This document shows positions 24,456 to 37,776 of a DNA stretch of 64,000 nucleotides, in pieces (the stretch's first letter is position 1; each line of letters begins with the position of its first letter). A program made the translations under genes and the position numbers. The stretch is from Delphinus delphis (lineage: Eukaryota > Chordata > Mammalia > Artiodactyla > Delphinidae). The notes under the pieces are model-generated. The model worked only from the letters and a program-made list of their open reading frames with translations. It did no database searches and had not been told where the DNA came from. The stretch covers positions 87,429,488-87,493,487 of the forward strand of contig NC_082692.2 in NCBI RefSeq assembly GCF_949987515.2, in the 5' to 3' direction.

Positions 24456-24565
24456 GTGTGTATATTATATAAAATAGTATATATACATATATAGAATATG
24501 TATATAAAACAGTTAGTATGTATATATATGTGTGATATATATACATGTGTATATATATACATGTG

Positions 24566-24599
<34 letters not shown>

Positions 24600-24602
24600 T
24601 AC
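24456..24602. repeat. Large (TA)n/(TG)n compound microsatellite
   Basis: About 145 bp of TATATA and TGTATA units, with a duplicated ATATATACATGTGTATATAT block at 24536-24570 and a pure TA run at its right end. A likely hypervariable tract with strong self-pairing potential. Confidence 0.95.
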
Positions 24603-25339
24603 CTAAACCAGTAAGTAAATACTGTTAAACCAAATCAGATTCTCACCCATTTTCCTGCTCTATAGACTGCTTTCAAATTAAGGTTTGAAAAAGTAAATGG
24701 AAAATATAAATTCAGATAAGATTATGGTTCTGAAACAGATCCAAATGTTCCAGGGCTACAGGCTGAAAATAAACCATTAATTTAGAGCAGGCTTAATTAT
24801 GATTTGAAGATATACCTTAAACCTCAAAACCACAGGTTCTGATAGAATCCATCACCAATAAATTGTGTGCTTAATTCTGAGCTCTAGCAGTGAGGAGAGC
24901 AAACTGTGAGAGGTTTGAGAAACATAATATCCCTATATAATTATTTTGATAGAAATAAAAGTGGTGCTAAATTTTTATTGAATTAGAAGTATTTATTTCA
25001 AGCATCTAAAGCTTTTTTTATGTTGAGGTGAGTGAATGGATTTTCCCACCTTTTAGCAAAAACAGGATAAATTATGAAGGCCTTAAATTGTAACTGGAGA
25101 AATCCAGAGTGAACCACAAAATGGTGAAAATGCAGTATTAAATTCTTTGTGAGATCACATTTCAGCAGATATATTCCTTTACCTGTGACAGTTTAACTTG
25201 TTCCAAAGTTTTGGGGCTAGTGATTTACTAGCATGAAGTTTTACCAAATATTTTTACTGAAATGATTTTATTTATTTATTTTTTTTGAAATAAACAAGTA
25301 GTTTATCTTCATATAAAAACTGAATAAAAATAGAATCCA
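24603..25339. other. Unique AT-rich sequence
   Basis: No family or coding signal recognised. Confidence 0.5.
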
Positions 25340-25715
25340 TGATTTATGTTCTCTGTTCCAGTGGATAAGTAACATTAGCTACCACATCAGGCAAACTTAC
25401 AGAACCATAGTGGCTTCTAGATCCCTTTGTCTCTGACATAAAGCCTAATGAGGGTTGGGTGGCCTTCTTCCATCTTATAGCTATGCTGTCTGTGGCTTCT
25501 AAGGCTGCAGAGACAGGCAAGAAGAGCAAGAAACAGGAGGCATGTCCTCTTAACTGTCTTGGCCCCTAATTGACACATGTGTCTTCTGACCATAGTCCAT
25601 TGGCCAGAACTAGTCATGTGACCACAACCTAATTACAAGGAAGACTGGGAAATATAAGGGGACAGGGGACTATATGATGAGCACTGTGTCTGCTACATTC
25701 CCAGCAAAAACAAGC
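25340..25715 (+). repeat. Old interspersed repeat, same family as 6.3 and 23.5 kb (unresolved)
   Basis: CCATTGGCCAGAACTAGTCA, TGTGACCACAACCTAATTAC and AAGGAAGACTGGGAAATATA follow this family (…CATTGGCCAGAACTTAGTCACATGGCCACACC…CTGGGAAATGTAG…). Short minus-strand open frames are shadows. Confidence 0.6.
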
Positions 25716-28028
25716 ACCCAACTGTCCCGAGAGCTAGTCCAGACATTTTCCTATGGATCTTAATACCTGGCAAACTGTACTTATTGAGATCTTTTTTCAG
25801 CTGTGTTCATCACAGCCACCATTTACATAAAAATATATTCCTGATAGAACTGTGGTGGCAGACATTATCATAACATTCTCAATCTTGTGACTCTGAGTCT
25901 GAATTTCTTGAGGTTGACCTAGGAAATTTATTTTACAAGCTTCAAATGGTTCACAGCTGAAACCAGGTTACCTGAAACTTGATGATTTAGTAGGCATGCA
26001 AGGTAGGAGGAGCATGTATGATTTAATAGGGTCTTTCTCATAAAGAAAGATATATTTTTTTCTCATTGGATATGAATTCTGCTTCTCTTGAACAAAACCT
26101 AAGTAGCTTGCACCAACAGCTTTCTGCCTGTATGCACTGCAGGGTTTGTTTTTATTTTTTAAACACTAACTGAAAACTCAACACAGAATAAAAATAACAC
26201 AGCCAGTTATTTTTCTTTTCTTTTCTTTGATAATATGGATCATACGGAAAGCATTATAATAAAATAAGGAAAAGAATTTTTGACAGCTTTAAAAGTTTTA
26301 GAATTAATGCCATGCCAGTTAGAATGGTACGTTCTAGTCATGTTCCTAAGAAAACGTGGTGGCACCGTATTTCACAATAATTTGAATTTACTATTCATCA
26401 CTGATATCTCAAGTATTTTGTAAGCAAATTCTTATCTTAGCAAAGCAAACAGATTTCCTCCAACTCTGCTCATATCGATTAGTAAAGATGTGCCGAAGGG
26501 ACTTTTGAAACTCTTCCAAATGTTCTTGTATGTTAACTCCTTTTCATTATGATGAAATACAGCCTATTATTCACATGGACTAGCGGACAAGAGAGGTGAG
26601 TTTAATCTAGCCCTCAGTCATGAGCGCTGGAGAAAATATTGTAATCATTCACCTACACCAGACTATTGCAGGCATTCCTTATTGTGAAGTAGTTTAATCA
26701 GTAATTTCATTAGAATGATATTACACTGTGCCTTAACTAATGCTTGGTTTTCCTGACTTTGAAATACCAGGTAATGTTATTAAGAGTCACAGAATGACCT
26801 CAAAAATAATTCCATTTGTATACTATTTGAAGTGTGTATTCCCTAGACTGTAAGAAGAGGTTTCAGGAACTTTGATGTCTTGTGTTTTATTTATGCCTGA
26901 AAGGGGTTTCTGTCTGGTTTGAGCAAGCTAGGAAATGAGCAGAATTTCCACTACAAAAAAAAAAAGGCCATTTGAAACAGTCCATGGCAAGCAGCATTCA
27001 GCATGGGGAACCCTCCCTTCTTTGAAGTTCTAAATATTAGTAGGTGAACTTTTGGCATTTATTGGTTGCAAAACAGTATAATGACAAGTTTTTCAAATAT
27101 GAAAAATTATAAAAGAAAGTTGTTGGTAAAGTTGAATCATATACACAGTTTACTTGGACAAAATGAAGAATTAAAAGCATGAAAAAGTAAAAGAGAAAAA
27201 AATTTTAGTTAGAGTCGGCAATCATTCTCCCTCTTCCCACTCAGTAAATCATGTGCTGAAATGGTCATAGGATTGAAGAAATGAAGATGCTTGTTCCTTG
27301 GTCTTAGCTTTCAATGACTTCTGAGAATGTGAGTATCTTCTACCTTAACAATGACTCTAGTGAAGAAGGTTGAGCATTTGCACACAACACTTCTCCTAAA
27401 CACCAATCAACATCTTCATCTATTCCTTAACCAACAAAACAGTACTGAAGGAAGAACTTACCATGTTGGACTTACTGAGAAATGATATGCCTGGACCCTA
27501 TCCTTTATGGGAAATCTAATGGATTTTCAAAGGTAATTTTAGCAATGCGTACTTTTCACTTTACCATCTAATTTAAGTTTTGGAGCATCTGAGAAGTTTT
27601 AAAAGAGCATGTAATTATCGTAATCAGATCCATAGTCACATCATTATTCCCTCCTGGGGGGCAAAAGTATTTGTAGACACCCTTCAGACCTTCTGAGGGT
27701 TTCTCCAGAGGATAATGACCAACACCGTGAGAACAGTAAGCTAGAGATGAATACAGACACGGTCAAAATCAACTGACCCAGCATGTTAAAAAGCCACAGC
27801 GCTCCAGACCCAGGCACCTTCTTAGCAAAACAGGTCAATAACCTGCTTACAAGACATATTCACCTCTACATGGACAGGGGTACGTACATCAAAATGAGCA
27901 TTATTCTCTGATTCAGTCAACGTTCAACAAATAGTATACAAATTACCCACTACCAGGAGGCAGGCCTTGGAGTAAGAGAGGCGTGGGGGTTGAAACTCCC
28001 TATCTTACACTTACTACTTGAAAGTTGA
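25716..28028. other. Unique sequence, over 2 kb without a recognisable element
   Basis: I read this as unique non-coding DNA. It has one A run near 26955 and no open frame or repeat signature I can support. Confidence 0.5.
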
Positions 28029-28237
28029 AATCGGCAAGCTTTTCTTTGTAAAGCGATAGATAAATATTTGGGGCTTTGTGGGACAGATGGTTTCTGTTGT
28101 AACTACTCAGCTCTGTTGTGGCACAAGAGCATCGTAGACAGTGCATACGTGGATGGGGATGGTTGTGTTCCAGTGATGCTTTATTACAAAAATAGGCGGC
28201 AGGCCAGGCCTAAGGGCGGTAGCTTTCCAACCTCGGG
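28029..28237 (+). mobile_element. hAT-type DNA transposon fossil (MER/Charlie-like), near complete
   Basis: Begins TCGGCAAGCTTTTCTTTGTA, continues GGGGCTTTGTGGGACAGATG, GTAACTACTCAGCTCTG, GGTTGTGTTCCAGTGATGC and TTTATTACAAAAATAGGCGG, and ends AGCTTTCCAACCTCGG, near-inverted to its start as expected for terminal inverted repeats. It is the sense copy of the element at 5201-5425. Confidence 0.82.
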
Positions 28238-31218
28238 TAAAGGCAGGCTGGAAGGCATCCTCCACAGCTCTGGAAGGCTACACAAGACCCAGCAGCAATT
28301 GCTGTCTCTGGGGAAAATAAATTGGATCTGTGAAGTTCAGGGAACAGAGATTTACTTTCCATCATGTACATTTTCATTATCTTGAATTCTGTACAATGTA
28401 TCACATTTAAACAATAAAGGCATTTACCTTTGGAAATAATCATTATTCCCATGTAGCAATCAACTTCCCAAGGCATCCACTTTATCTTCTATGGAAAGAA
28501 GTTATTATATCTGCTCTCCTTCTTCCATAGGGCCATGGTAAAAAATAAATCAAACACTGGATGCAAATGTGCTTAATATAAACCTAAAGTACCACCTAAA
28601 TGTACAGTGCTATTTTCATTATCTCATGACTTTGGTGAAGGTAGAACAGCTTAACAGCTAAGATCTCAGGTATCAGAGCCAGGCTATTAAAGACCAAGCA
28701 GAATATTTTCTGTTACCTTTTCCTCTCACCACCTGTGTGTTCAAACAGAAGCCAATTCCAAATCAATACTAGGCTCCACGTAATTTAGAAAGCAAATATG
28801 GCATATTGAAAATGAGTACATAGAAAAAAAGTCCTAACTGGGATGCACGCTTTTAATAATTCGTAGTTCTTGTTTTCTTAAATCTATTCAGTTTACTAGA
28901 AAAAATTGAGATAAGGAATATGATTTCTTTTTATCCTTTTTTCTTTTTTTTTTGACTTTCCAACTCAATTCTGGAGTCAATCAACTCTGGACCCTGTCCT
29001 GTTGACATTTACAATCTCTGTAAATGTTGTACAAATTGGAATTGATCAGGATCAGAATAATGACCTTAGGCGCAATGAAATCTTCAAACACTAAGATTTA
29101 ATTAGATCATGTAAACATGATAAAGCAAGAAAATAGAAACATGTATTTTAAAATCACCAACAATAAATCTTAAAACTAAAAGAAACTTCAGGTTAAGCAA
29201 GTTAGACTAAACAATCCATTTTCATTAAATATGGATCTATTGAGATTTATTTCAGAGGCAAATATAAAAGATTTTTGGATTGTATCCTCTCTAGCAATTG
29301 TTTATAACTGCTGGAATGGGTAAGCAAGATGGAAACATTTTAAGAGATAAGAAGAAAGAGAAGTGAATCAATGTAATGAAATAAAGCACTCACTATTTAT
29401 AAAAAATAATAGTACAGCACTTTGGCAATGCAAACGATCATTGATTAGTAATTGGTAAAACGTACCCTTAACGAGGCACTTGAACCATCTAGAAATGGTT
29501 CTTTTAAAGATAGTTTAGCTACAAAATCCACAAAGTAATGAAAGCTGGAGATGAAATGTGGAGTCTTTTGGGTATTTTTCCCAACAACGAATCCAGTATT
29601 GAACTGGAAGCTGCCATATATGTCATTGAGTCTTACCTTACCCTGAGGTAAGGTAGCTACGAGCAAACATATAGGTATGGATACTTCTGAACTCAAAAAA
29701 TAATAAACTGGATAGGAAGTGGATTGTGAGTAGCAAATTCTCTAGGCAGCCAAAGATGAAAGACTTTCCTGTTTACAAACAGAGACACCAGAGCAAAGAG
29801 CTGCTTCACCGAGGCGAGAGCTAATTAAATCTTTGGGAAATTGTTCCAAGGCATGGAAGATAGAGAGTGAATATCAAAGAGACTAGTTTAAGAGGAGTGC
29901 CGTAAGGATGAAGGAAATAAACCAAAGTGAAAACTTCTTGGGGAATAAATGGAAAACAAAGAGCCATCTCTGTGGGCCACACTCTCGCTGAAGAAGGTGG
30001 TGGTGAACGTTGTGAATATTACTGGACATCTCTACTAATAATTAGTAACATCATAATGGAGCCATTGATATTCCAGAAACCAAACACAGTGACAAAACAT
30101 CCCATGATGGGCAGAGTCTGCTGAAGTGGTCTCACTAGTCCCAACTGGAGGAAGACCTATAGCTGGTACCCAAAGGTAGAACTGTAGTGCTTGAAGCATG
30201 TACAATTTGGGGCTTCTCATTAAGCAATTAAAAAATTACTAATAAAAACTGGTCTAACAGGGGATGCTTATTTGGAGGGACAAAAGAAACTGCAACTGAT
30301 TAAGAATATTAAAAACCTAACAAATGCCACAAATATCACAAAATGCAGAAAAAAAACCCTCATAATATTTAATTAATATTTTGACATAAATCTGACCCTG
30401 CACCTTTGTGTCAAGATGTCAGGGAGATTGGCAGGAGAAATACCATGGAGGCATTCCTAAGTCAGGACGGCTGGCCTGTATCGCACAGATACATGGAAGT
30501 GACTTTGAGCCACATGTTGAGTGTATCCCCCGCCCAAGTGAAGCTAAGTGTACCCCCCAACTCCATCTCCTTTAGCAGATCCCATACACAATCATGGCCA
30601 AAGTTACTAACAGGAGAAGAAATGTGATGGAAAGCAGTTCAGAGGTGGGCGACCGTGGTCCTAAACGATTGAAGTCACAATGTCTTATTTTTGCAAATTT
30701 TACAGGAACACATCACAGGCAACACATGGTGTATACTTTGCTGGACTCTTCCAGAACCTGGCGAGGGGCCGTGCACACAAGGAGCCCTGCATATTCACTC
30801 AGCTTCACTAGCTTCACAGCAAGTTTGCCTCCACACATCCACTGGTGCTCCCGAACTATACACTGGTGGCCATTGGTCAAGGCAAAAATAGCCTGGGGCA
30901 GGGGTGTGTAAGTGCCTGGCAGTAAGCTTTTGATTATCGAGGCATCCATTTCAAAGATAATCCATCTCAAATAAATGCACCGCCAACTGTACGACACAGC
31001 TACCAGCAAAACGTCCAGATAAGGAACCAGGCTGCCCGCTCTCACAAAGCTCCCCTTCTAGAAAGGCCTGGGTGACCTAGATAACTACCACTCGAGGGAC
31101 CAGCTTTTCCCATCCTGTGCCCCAATTCTCTCTCTTACATTTTAAATTCACTAATAGTGAACCCACAAAATCCTAGGCACTCCATCATTAGACCCCAGTA
31201 AAGAGGCGGGACACCAGG
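28238..31218. other. Unique sequence, about 3 kb, no gene recognised
   Basis: Contains the small hairpin at 29634-29655 and several short open frames (for example 110 codons at 30713-31045, minus) without family motifs. The slightly GC-richer stretch 30400-31100 might hide an old repeat I cannot name. Confidence 0.45.
29634..29655. repeat. Perfect 9-bp hairpin
   Basis: TACCTTACC, four-base loop CTGA, GGTAAGGTA. No U-run follows, so it is not a terminator-like element. Confidence 0.9.
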
Positions 31219-31239
31219 TTCTCTCTCTCTCTCTCTTCC
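31219..31239. repeat. (CT)n microsatellite
   Basis: A short TCTCTCTCTCTC run upstream of the L1 tail. Confidence 0.85.
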
Positions 31240-31320
31240 CTCCTTCTGCCTTCCCCAACCTACAACCGTGCTGTGTGGCCCTCAGGCATGTCCTGTACCC
31301 TCCAGGACTTAGGCATAGAC

Positions 31321-31548
31321 TGGGAGTTGGGGACTGACAAGTACACACTGCTATATTTAAAACAAATAACCAACAAGGACTTACAGTACAGCACAGGGAA
31401 CTCTTCTCAATACTCTGTAGTAACCTAAAAGGGAAAAAAATAGATACGTGTATATGTTTAACTGAATCACTTTGCCGTACACCTGAAACTAACACAACAT
31501 TGTTAATCAAGTATACCCCAATAGAAAATAAACATTTTTTAAATAAAA
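31321..31548 (+). mobile_element. LINE-1 3' UTR end, strongly 5'-truncated
   Basis: TGGGAGTTGGGGACTGAC, ACACTGCTATATTTAAAAC, ATAACCAACAAGGACTTACA, GCACAGGGAACTCTTC, CTGAATCACTTTGCCGTACA and CACCTGAAACTAACACAAC follow the cetartiodactyl L1 3' UTR to its A-rich end. A retroposition stub with no coding part. Confidence 0.92.
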
Positions 31549-33607
31549 GAGAGTAATAACTCTTGCTCCTTCAAAGTTCCCTGATCGTTGCTCCTGACAT
31601 GAGTCTTGCAATCATAATAAGAATCATAAGGGCTGGTCCAGCCACAGCCTTGGCTCGCGTTGGGAAATGTGTGTAGGGCTCGCGCCAAGTAGTACGGGCC
31701 CAGGTGAGTGCCTCAGTCTCTCCTATCATAGGCTGGGCATCTCCATTGTAGACTGTGACTGACACAAACCAGCCAGGCTCTAGATTTTCATAAAAATGAT
31801 GAGCAAGTTGCAATATAATTTACTGCCAGCTACTCTGCTTCTACTTTATACTTGTAAAACTTACTGAAAATGAGAACACTAACAGATACTTTAAAATATT
31901 TAAAGAAAAATTTTGCTTGTTTATTTCTTTGACAATCCCAGACTCTTTCACAGAAAGATTAATGGGACTTCAGTTCCCAAAGATTTAGAATTTCTAGGCT
32001 ATACAGTATGATCTGCAGGATGATGTTGTCAAGTTCTCTGCTGAAGAAAAATCTACCCAGGAAGAGGATTAAACTCTCTCAGACACTCATCATTTTAGAA
32101 TCAAAGAGAATGATTCAAGGCTACTGCCCCATTAAAATTCAAATCCCTCAACAGCACAGACTAAGAAATTTGGCTGCATTATTATCAATTAGAAATCTCA
32201 TCAAGAATCAGTATATTAGATCAGAGAGTTACCAACCATGTATCCGAGAGAACATTACCCAGGAAAGCTGTGTTCTGAAGTTTTGAGGCAGAACAGAGGA
32301 AATGAATATAGATGGAAGAAAATGCTTTCTTCCAGGAAGGGTTTCTGCTTCTAGAGGACAAACTGTAAATGGGCTTTCAGTAAGGGGTAGACACAGGAAG
32401 CATCTGGGCAGCTAGAATTCTTGAAGAGGTAAGAAAAATGGAAAAGGAAGAGGTAGAGCGAAGTTGAAGTTAAATAATTTTTTGGTTGTGCAGTTTTGCC
32501 AATAGCCTGCTTTGCCCTTAGCTCCTAACCATGGTCAAAGCTGCACATTTAATGCCACGAGGTGAAAGCTGTGTGTATAACTGGAGAGGTCAACAGTAAA
32601 TGCCAGTGAGTGAGCAGATGACCCCTTTTCATGCTAGAAACTTTAATTAGGCGAGGTTTGATAGAGGGCTCGTTCAGGTGACAATCTCCAGCCAGCATTT
32701 CCAAAACCAAGTACAAATACCACCATTCGTACGCCAGATGCTGTAAGATGAGGAGCCATTTCTACTGATGCTTTCATTTTGCATTCTGTTTATCTTAACA
32801 TAGTAAAGAAAAAATTATATCTACCCAGTAAGTTTACAGAAATGATGTTTACTTTCTAAATTAATCACTTAATAAGAAAAAGTGGATCAGCTTAGAATAA
32901 ATAATATTATTTTTGATTAGATGATACTTAGATGGGACAAGAATTATAAAGGTGGGAAAAAAATAATGACACCTGGAAAATTGTCATGTATAAACCTCTC
33001 CTTTCTTAGGAGTCTATAGAAGAGGCCGTTTTTCAAAAGACTAAAAGAGACGCAACGCGTTTTGCGTTAAGGTGCCTGTACCTCAAATTCCTAAAATTTT
33101 ATCGAATAAGAATGGATATAGTTAGAAAACCCCAAATACAGCTAAGCTCATTAAGTAAATCTGAGCAGGCATCCCGCACCACATTTTTTCCAATGAGGAG
33201 CCTGAGGTCTGGGGTAAGTCAGTAGCTTAATTCCAAAGGTGCAAAGAGCTGAGTCAGGGTTGAACACAGGTCTGCTACCTCCAAATTCTGTTACCTAAGC
33301 ACTAGTTCAAGATGACATTTTAGAGAAAAATTGGTAAGTCAGAGAATCAGTATGGGCAGGAAAATGGTAATGGTCTCAGGTGCAACAAGAATACCTACTT
33401 CATTAGCTATTTCTAACTACAATTTTACCAACTTCTAGAAGAGAAATGTTAACACCAAATCCTCAGTCAGGATGTTCAACCAGAAAAACATTACAAAAAT
33501 GATGCATGCAAAAACTTATTTATGTGTGGGTATGTACACGTACGCATAAATACCTATACTTCCATTATATGCATACGTCACATGGTAGTTTATTGATAAA
33601 AATAAAC
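31549..33607. other. Unique sequence, no gene recognised
   Basis: Two open frames (80 codons minus at 31571-31813; 92 codons plus at 32008-32286) lack recognisable domains. A CpG-containing palindrome lies at 33050-33067. No transposon family could be assigned. Confidence 0.45.
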
Positions 33608-33853
33608 ATTATGCCATAAGATGAAGAGATCTGAAGCCTTATCTTCTAGACTCAAATCTCTTACCAGCTATGTGGCTTTGGGCAAGTGGTTCAACTTCTC
33701 TAAGCTTCAATTTCCTGAAAACAGGGCTAATAACAGTAGTTGTGCAGTTGTTGTGAAGATTAAATGAGGTAATATACAAACTGTGCTGAAAACTGTCCTG
33801 GAACATCATCAATGCTAAATAACTATAAGACACTATTATTATCCAATTGATGG
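33608..33853 (+). mobile_element. MIR SINE
   Basis: CTTACCAGCTATGTGGCTTT, GGGCAAGTGGTTCAACTTC, TCTAAGCTTCAATTTCCTG, GTTGTTGTGAAGATTAAATG and GCTAAATAACTATAAGACAC match the MIR core and tail closely. Confidence 0.9.
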
Positions 33854-34189
33854 TACAATTTAAGATACACACAAACACATAGAGGTTTCGCTCTTATTTG
33901 ACTCCATCATTCATCTTTTTCAATCACAGATTTATATATTAGATAGAATACTAAGATTATCTTCACACTAACATTTGACATAAATGTGGGGAAAAGTATT
34001 GAAATAATTTTAATAATATGGGCACTTACTATTTAGTGAAGACCCTGGCCTGAAAACTTGTAACAGCTACGGGTGAGTAAGGGGGTAAGTGTTCTAAGTA
34101 CCTCGATCTTTCCAGCTATTTGCGCATCCTGATTCTCTGGCTTACTGCCTTGTTAGGAGAATGTAACAGGGTGAGTGGGGTCAGTGGAA

Positions 34190-34540
34190 GCCCATGGAAG
34201 GGGCAGAGCTGGCTCAGTCTGGGACGGAGATGAGTCTGAATCCCAAAGGATGATGAAGAGTCTGCCAGGCAGAATGGCAGAGAGAGAGGCAGAGCTTGCC
34301 CTGGCAGGGGCCCACTGCGTGAAAATGCCCAGAGGTGAGACGACCCTGCTCGTTCAGGGAACTGTTTGCTGTCCAGTATCGTCTGAGCTTCAAGTACAAG
34401 GCGGGGAAGCATGAGAAACTGAGCCTGCTTGGGTTATAATAGGGCCTGTGTGTCATGCTCAGGATTACAGACTTCACCCTGAAGTTGGGAGCAAGTGGAG
34501 GGCTTCAAATGGAGGAACTACACATGGTCATCTTTGCTAA
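34190..34540 (+). repeat. Possible ancient mammalian repeat, family unresolved
   Basis: GC-richer than its neighbours. Phrases such as CCCTGCTCGTTCAGGGAACTG and CACCCTGAAGTTGGGAGCAAG, followed by TGGAGGGCTTC, resemble an old mammalian element (…GGGAAGCCATTGGAGGGTTTT…). The open frames at 34116-34477 look like shadows of it. Confidence 0.35.
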
Positions 34541-34564
34541 TAGGCTACCAGCATCTATGTGATA

Positions 34565-34872
34565 GCATTCCTTAATCTGGAGTCTATGGACATCTCTTGA
34601 AATTCAGTGTGTCTGTGAACTGGGATAGCAAAAGTTAAAAAAAAAAAAAAAAGACAGATCTTTACTGAACAATGTAATGTGTTATTAAAGAAGCACATAA
34701 TTCTATATCACAGATTTATTTATAACATATTGAAACTTTTAATAAAATGGATTTGTTCTGCAGTTGTATGTACGTTCCTTTATGCTTTTAGAAACTATTC
34801 TGAGAAGCAATTCTTAGGCCTCCTCAGACTGCCAAAGGGGTCTATGGTACAAACAAAGATTAAGAACCCCCA
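34565..34872. mobile_element. hAT-type DNA transposon fossil
   Basis: AGCATTCCTTAATCTGGAGT, CTATGGACATCTCTTGAAAT and GTGTGTCTGTGAACTGGGAT lead in. The right end GCCAAAGGGGTCTATGGTAC, then AAAGATTAAGAACCCCC, fits a hAT element with an …AAGAACC… terminus. An A run of 16 sits at 34637-34652. Confidence 0.55.
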
Positions 34873-35099
34873 AGGAAGGGTTACACACACATGTACAGAG
34901 CTTCTGAAAGGTAATTCCTGCCATATGCAGGGGAGTAGCCGAGAGTTCAAGTACAAACCACAGATTCCCAACAAGGTAACAAATAAACTGGCTTAATTAG
35001 AAACCACAAACATTGACAGCTCTAGTACTTTTCTTTACTGTGTTTTCTAGCAAGGAAGCTCAAAATACTAAATTGTCTCTTTCAATACCAGTCATCTGG

Positions 35100-35645
35100 C
35101 AACCTTCCAGGCACTAACCCTGCCTGTTATTTCTGGTTGCTTCTATACATACACAGTGTCATAGTGGACGTTTACTGGAGATTTCTCCCCAGATCTATCT
35201 CCCTCCTTCTGGCAATAGCAGCAATTAGTGGGTGCCCCCGTTATGCTCTCTCAGCAAGTATGTACTTGGGGGTTTTCGCCCCCATCGACACGTATACCAA
35301 GGCTAAACCAATCACATTCCACCAACCATATGACCTACGTCTGTCCAGTCACAGTAACTCTCAAGATTTTGCAGAACCAGCTGACAAGATTCTAGCTGCT
35401 CCCACTGGCTTTGAACCCGAGGGGTTTTGAGGATGGAGCTCCTGCAAACAATTGTCCACCAAAGTAGAGAGGCTTGCAGCAGAGGAAGAAGTTAGCATGT
35501 GAACAGCAGAGGAAAGAACTAGGGAGAAACGGTTCTGGCGACACCATCTGATGCCTGAAGACAAAGCTAACACTGGGCTTTTTAAATTCATAACCCAAGA
35601 GGTTTTCTCTCTTATTAATAAAAATAAACTCACAGAGGGATATAA
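35100..35645 (+). repeat. Old LTR-like repeat, family unresolved
   Basis: GGCTAAACCAATCACATTCC, GGTTCTGGCGACACCATCTG, ATGCCTGAAGACAAAGCTAA and the end CTCTTATTAATAAAAATAAACTC resemble a mammalian LTR-type repeat (…GACATCATTTGAGCC…CTGAAGCCAG…GAGCCAATAAA…). Both strands have open frames of about 100 codons with no domain; I treat them as shadows. Confidence 0.45.
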
Positions 35646-37760
35646 AATTGTCATCATCAGAGAGAAAAGATCCTAACAGAAATACCCAACGTTCATGTAC
35701 TTGGTGAGAAAATTCTAGGTAGTTCACAGAGGAACGTAGATTCATTTCTTCTCAATTACTTTGTGACTATGTGACGTTACAGCTGTTCTCATCACGTCCT
35801 TGGTGCCCATGTTGTGTTGACCTCATTCCTTAAGCAGAATTTTGTCAAGTGTACTCTGCAAAAGCACGTGTGGCAGGGCCGCACGGCGTGAAGGTTAACA
35901 GTAGACATTCCTGGGTACGAGGCCAAATGTATTAAATGTCTGGGGAAAATGGAGAGGCCAGGGAATCGATATTTTGCTCAGACAACTGGTACTGGTCACA
36001 CACAGAAGGATCTGAGAACCTTCTTCCTTCACAGTTACTTAGGCTGCAGAGCGCATGGAGTGTCGGGCCATGAGGGTTTTGGGTGCAGTACTGTACTAAT
36101 TTTTCACCAGATGTTTTCTGTATTTTTTACTTTATAGTTTCCTATTACTGACTGGATATTTTGCACTGTGATTCGTGGTGCTCAAACGGTACCATGTGCC
36201 ATAATTTCTGAAGACCTTGGTATCTAAGTAGATTCCCGGGACTGATTCTGGATTCAGTTAACAATGAATGGAGGGAGCCCGGAAAGATCTATATGTTTTT
36301 AAATCATGTTTCCCAGGAAACTCCTGATGGTTAAAAGCCATTGAACTGGAAAGATCAAGAAAAAACTGAATTCTAAGCAGAAGAGAAAGAATATTAAATC
36401 TGAAATCTCTGAATTCCCTTTTTACCTGGTCAATCCAGGAGACACAATCCCTTTTCTCTATTTGCTATAGGTTTTCCCTTTTTTGGCACACCATACCTTC
36501 ACCTCTGTAGAGGCTGGAATTCATGGTGATCTCTATAGAGAACAATGCAAGCCACCTGCAGGCACCAGCCAGTTTTTAATTGGGAATATCCCTAAGGAAA
36601 GGACTCGGGCACTCTCACAGGTACTCTCACAGGCACTGCCCCCGTCTTGTCACTCTCCAGCAGGGCTTAATGCTTGATGAATTTTAGGATGTTTTTAAAG
36701 TAGGAAATTGAGCATACAATTGAAAATGCAAAAATGCTGCTGCATTCATCAAATAAACTCACCGTGAACCCTGAATTCTGTTTTTGTCCCTCAGGCAAAA
36801 TTGAGTTCGGGTATGCATGCACTTCAGGAATAGGAAAACCATTATTTACCTCTTTTCAGATGTGAGTTTTGCCATCTCCTTCAAACTAGCTGTAGAAATT
36901 GAGCTGCCTATAGGTGAGCAGAAATGTTGCAGTTTCTTATGAAATTTTTTTTACAGTGGTTTTAGGTAGAAATTAGAACGTCCCTACATTGTAAAACCCA
37001 CTCTCAGTAAAAGGAGGAGGAACTGCATTTTTAAAAGTTTTTCATTCTACCAAATGGACAGAGTTGCCTTAATTTGTTGATTCAAGGGCTTTCCCCTATT
37101 TTTTTCTGTGTAGAAAATACAGATTAGACCCTGAAAGAGAGAGACCACAGAGAGAGGCTTTCTTAATCAGTTGCCTGTTTCTATTAGGAAGCCATAAGGA
37201 GAACACACATTATTTATTATAAGTGTATCTAGTATTTCTTTAACTAATAAATCTGAAGAGGAAAAATCCTTTAATATAAAATTTCCATTTCTTTTCATGG
37301 AAGTTTTAAAAAGTTAATGCTTGCACATTTTAATAAACGTTTCTCACATGTCACAACAATAAGGCAAAGAGATCTGATCACTTTTTCCCAAAAATAAAGG
37401 CATTTTTTAAACAAAGGCATTCTTAACACTGTACAGGGCACACACAGTATCCTTAAAATGCACTTCCAAATCAACCCTTGGAAATAAAGCTGCAAAAGCA
37501 TTCATTTCCACTTAATCCGAGAAACAAGCAACCTGGAACACATGAAGTACAGTGTTGGTATTTCCTGTTCCTAGTCACACAGTGGTCATCCACAGTAAGA
37601 TCTGACTCAGCATTTGACTGAAGCAGCAACCTGCAGAGGACTTTGTGCTGCGTCAGTGGCTTATGTGATATATGGAACCATTAAGTGTTTGTTCTTATTA
37701 GGGACTATTAGCCAACAGAAAATACTGTACACTTGGTTCAGCCTTTCACATCTGATCCCA
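35646..37760. other. Unique sequence, no gene recognised
   Basis: About 2 kb with no assigned family and no coding signal I can support. Confidence 0.5.
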
Positions 37761-37776
37761 TCTCGTGCGTGATTTT

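Noticed and set aside
24334..24546. 70-codon Tyr/Ile-rich minus-strand open frame
   Set aside because: Translation of the TA/TG microsatellite.
30713..31045. 110-codon minus-strand open frame in a GC-richer stretch
   Set aside because: No domain recognised and no frame conservation can be judged; may be an unnamed old repeat.
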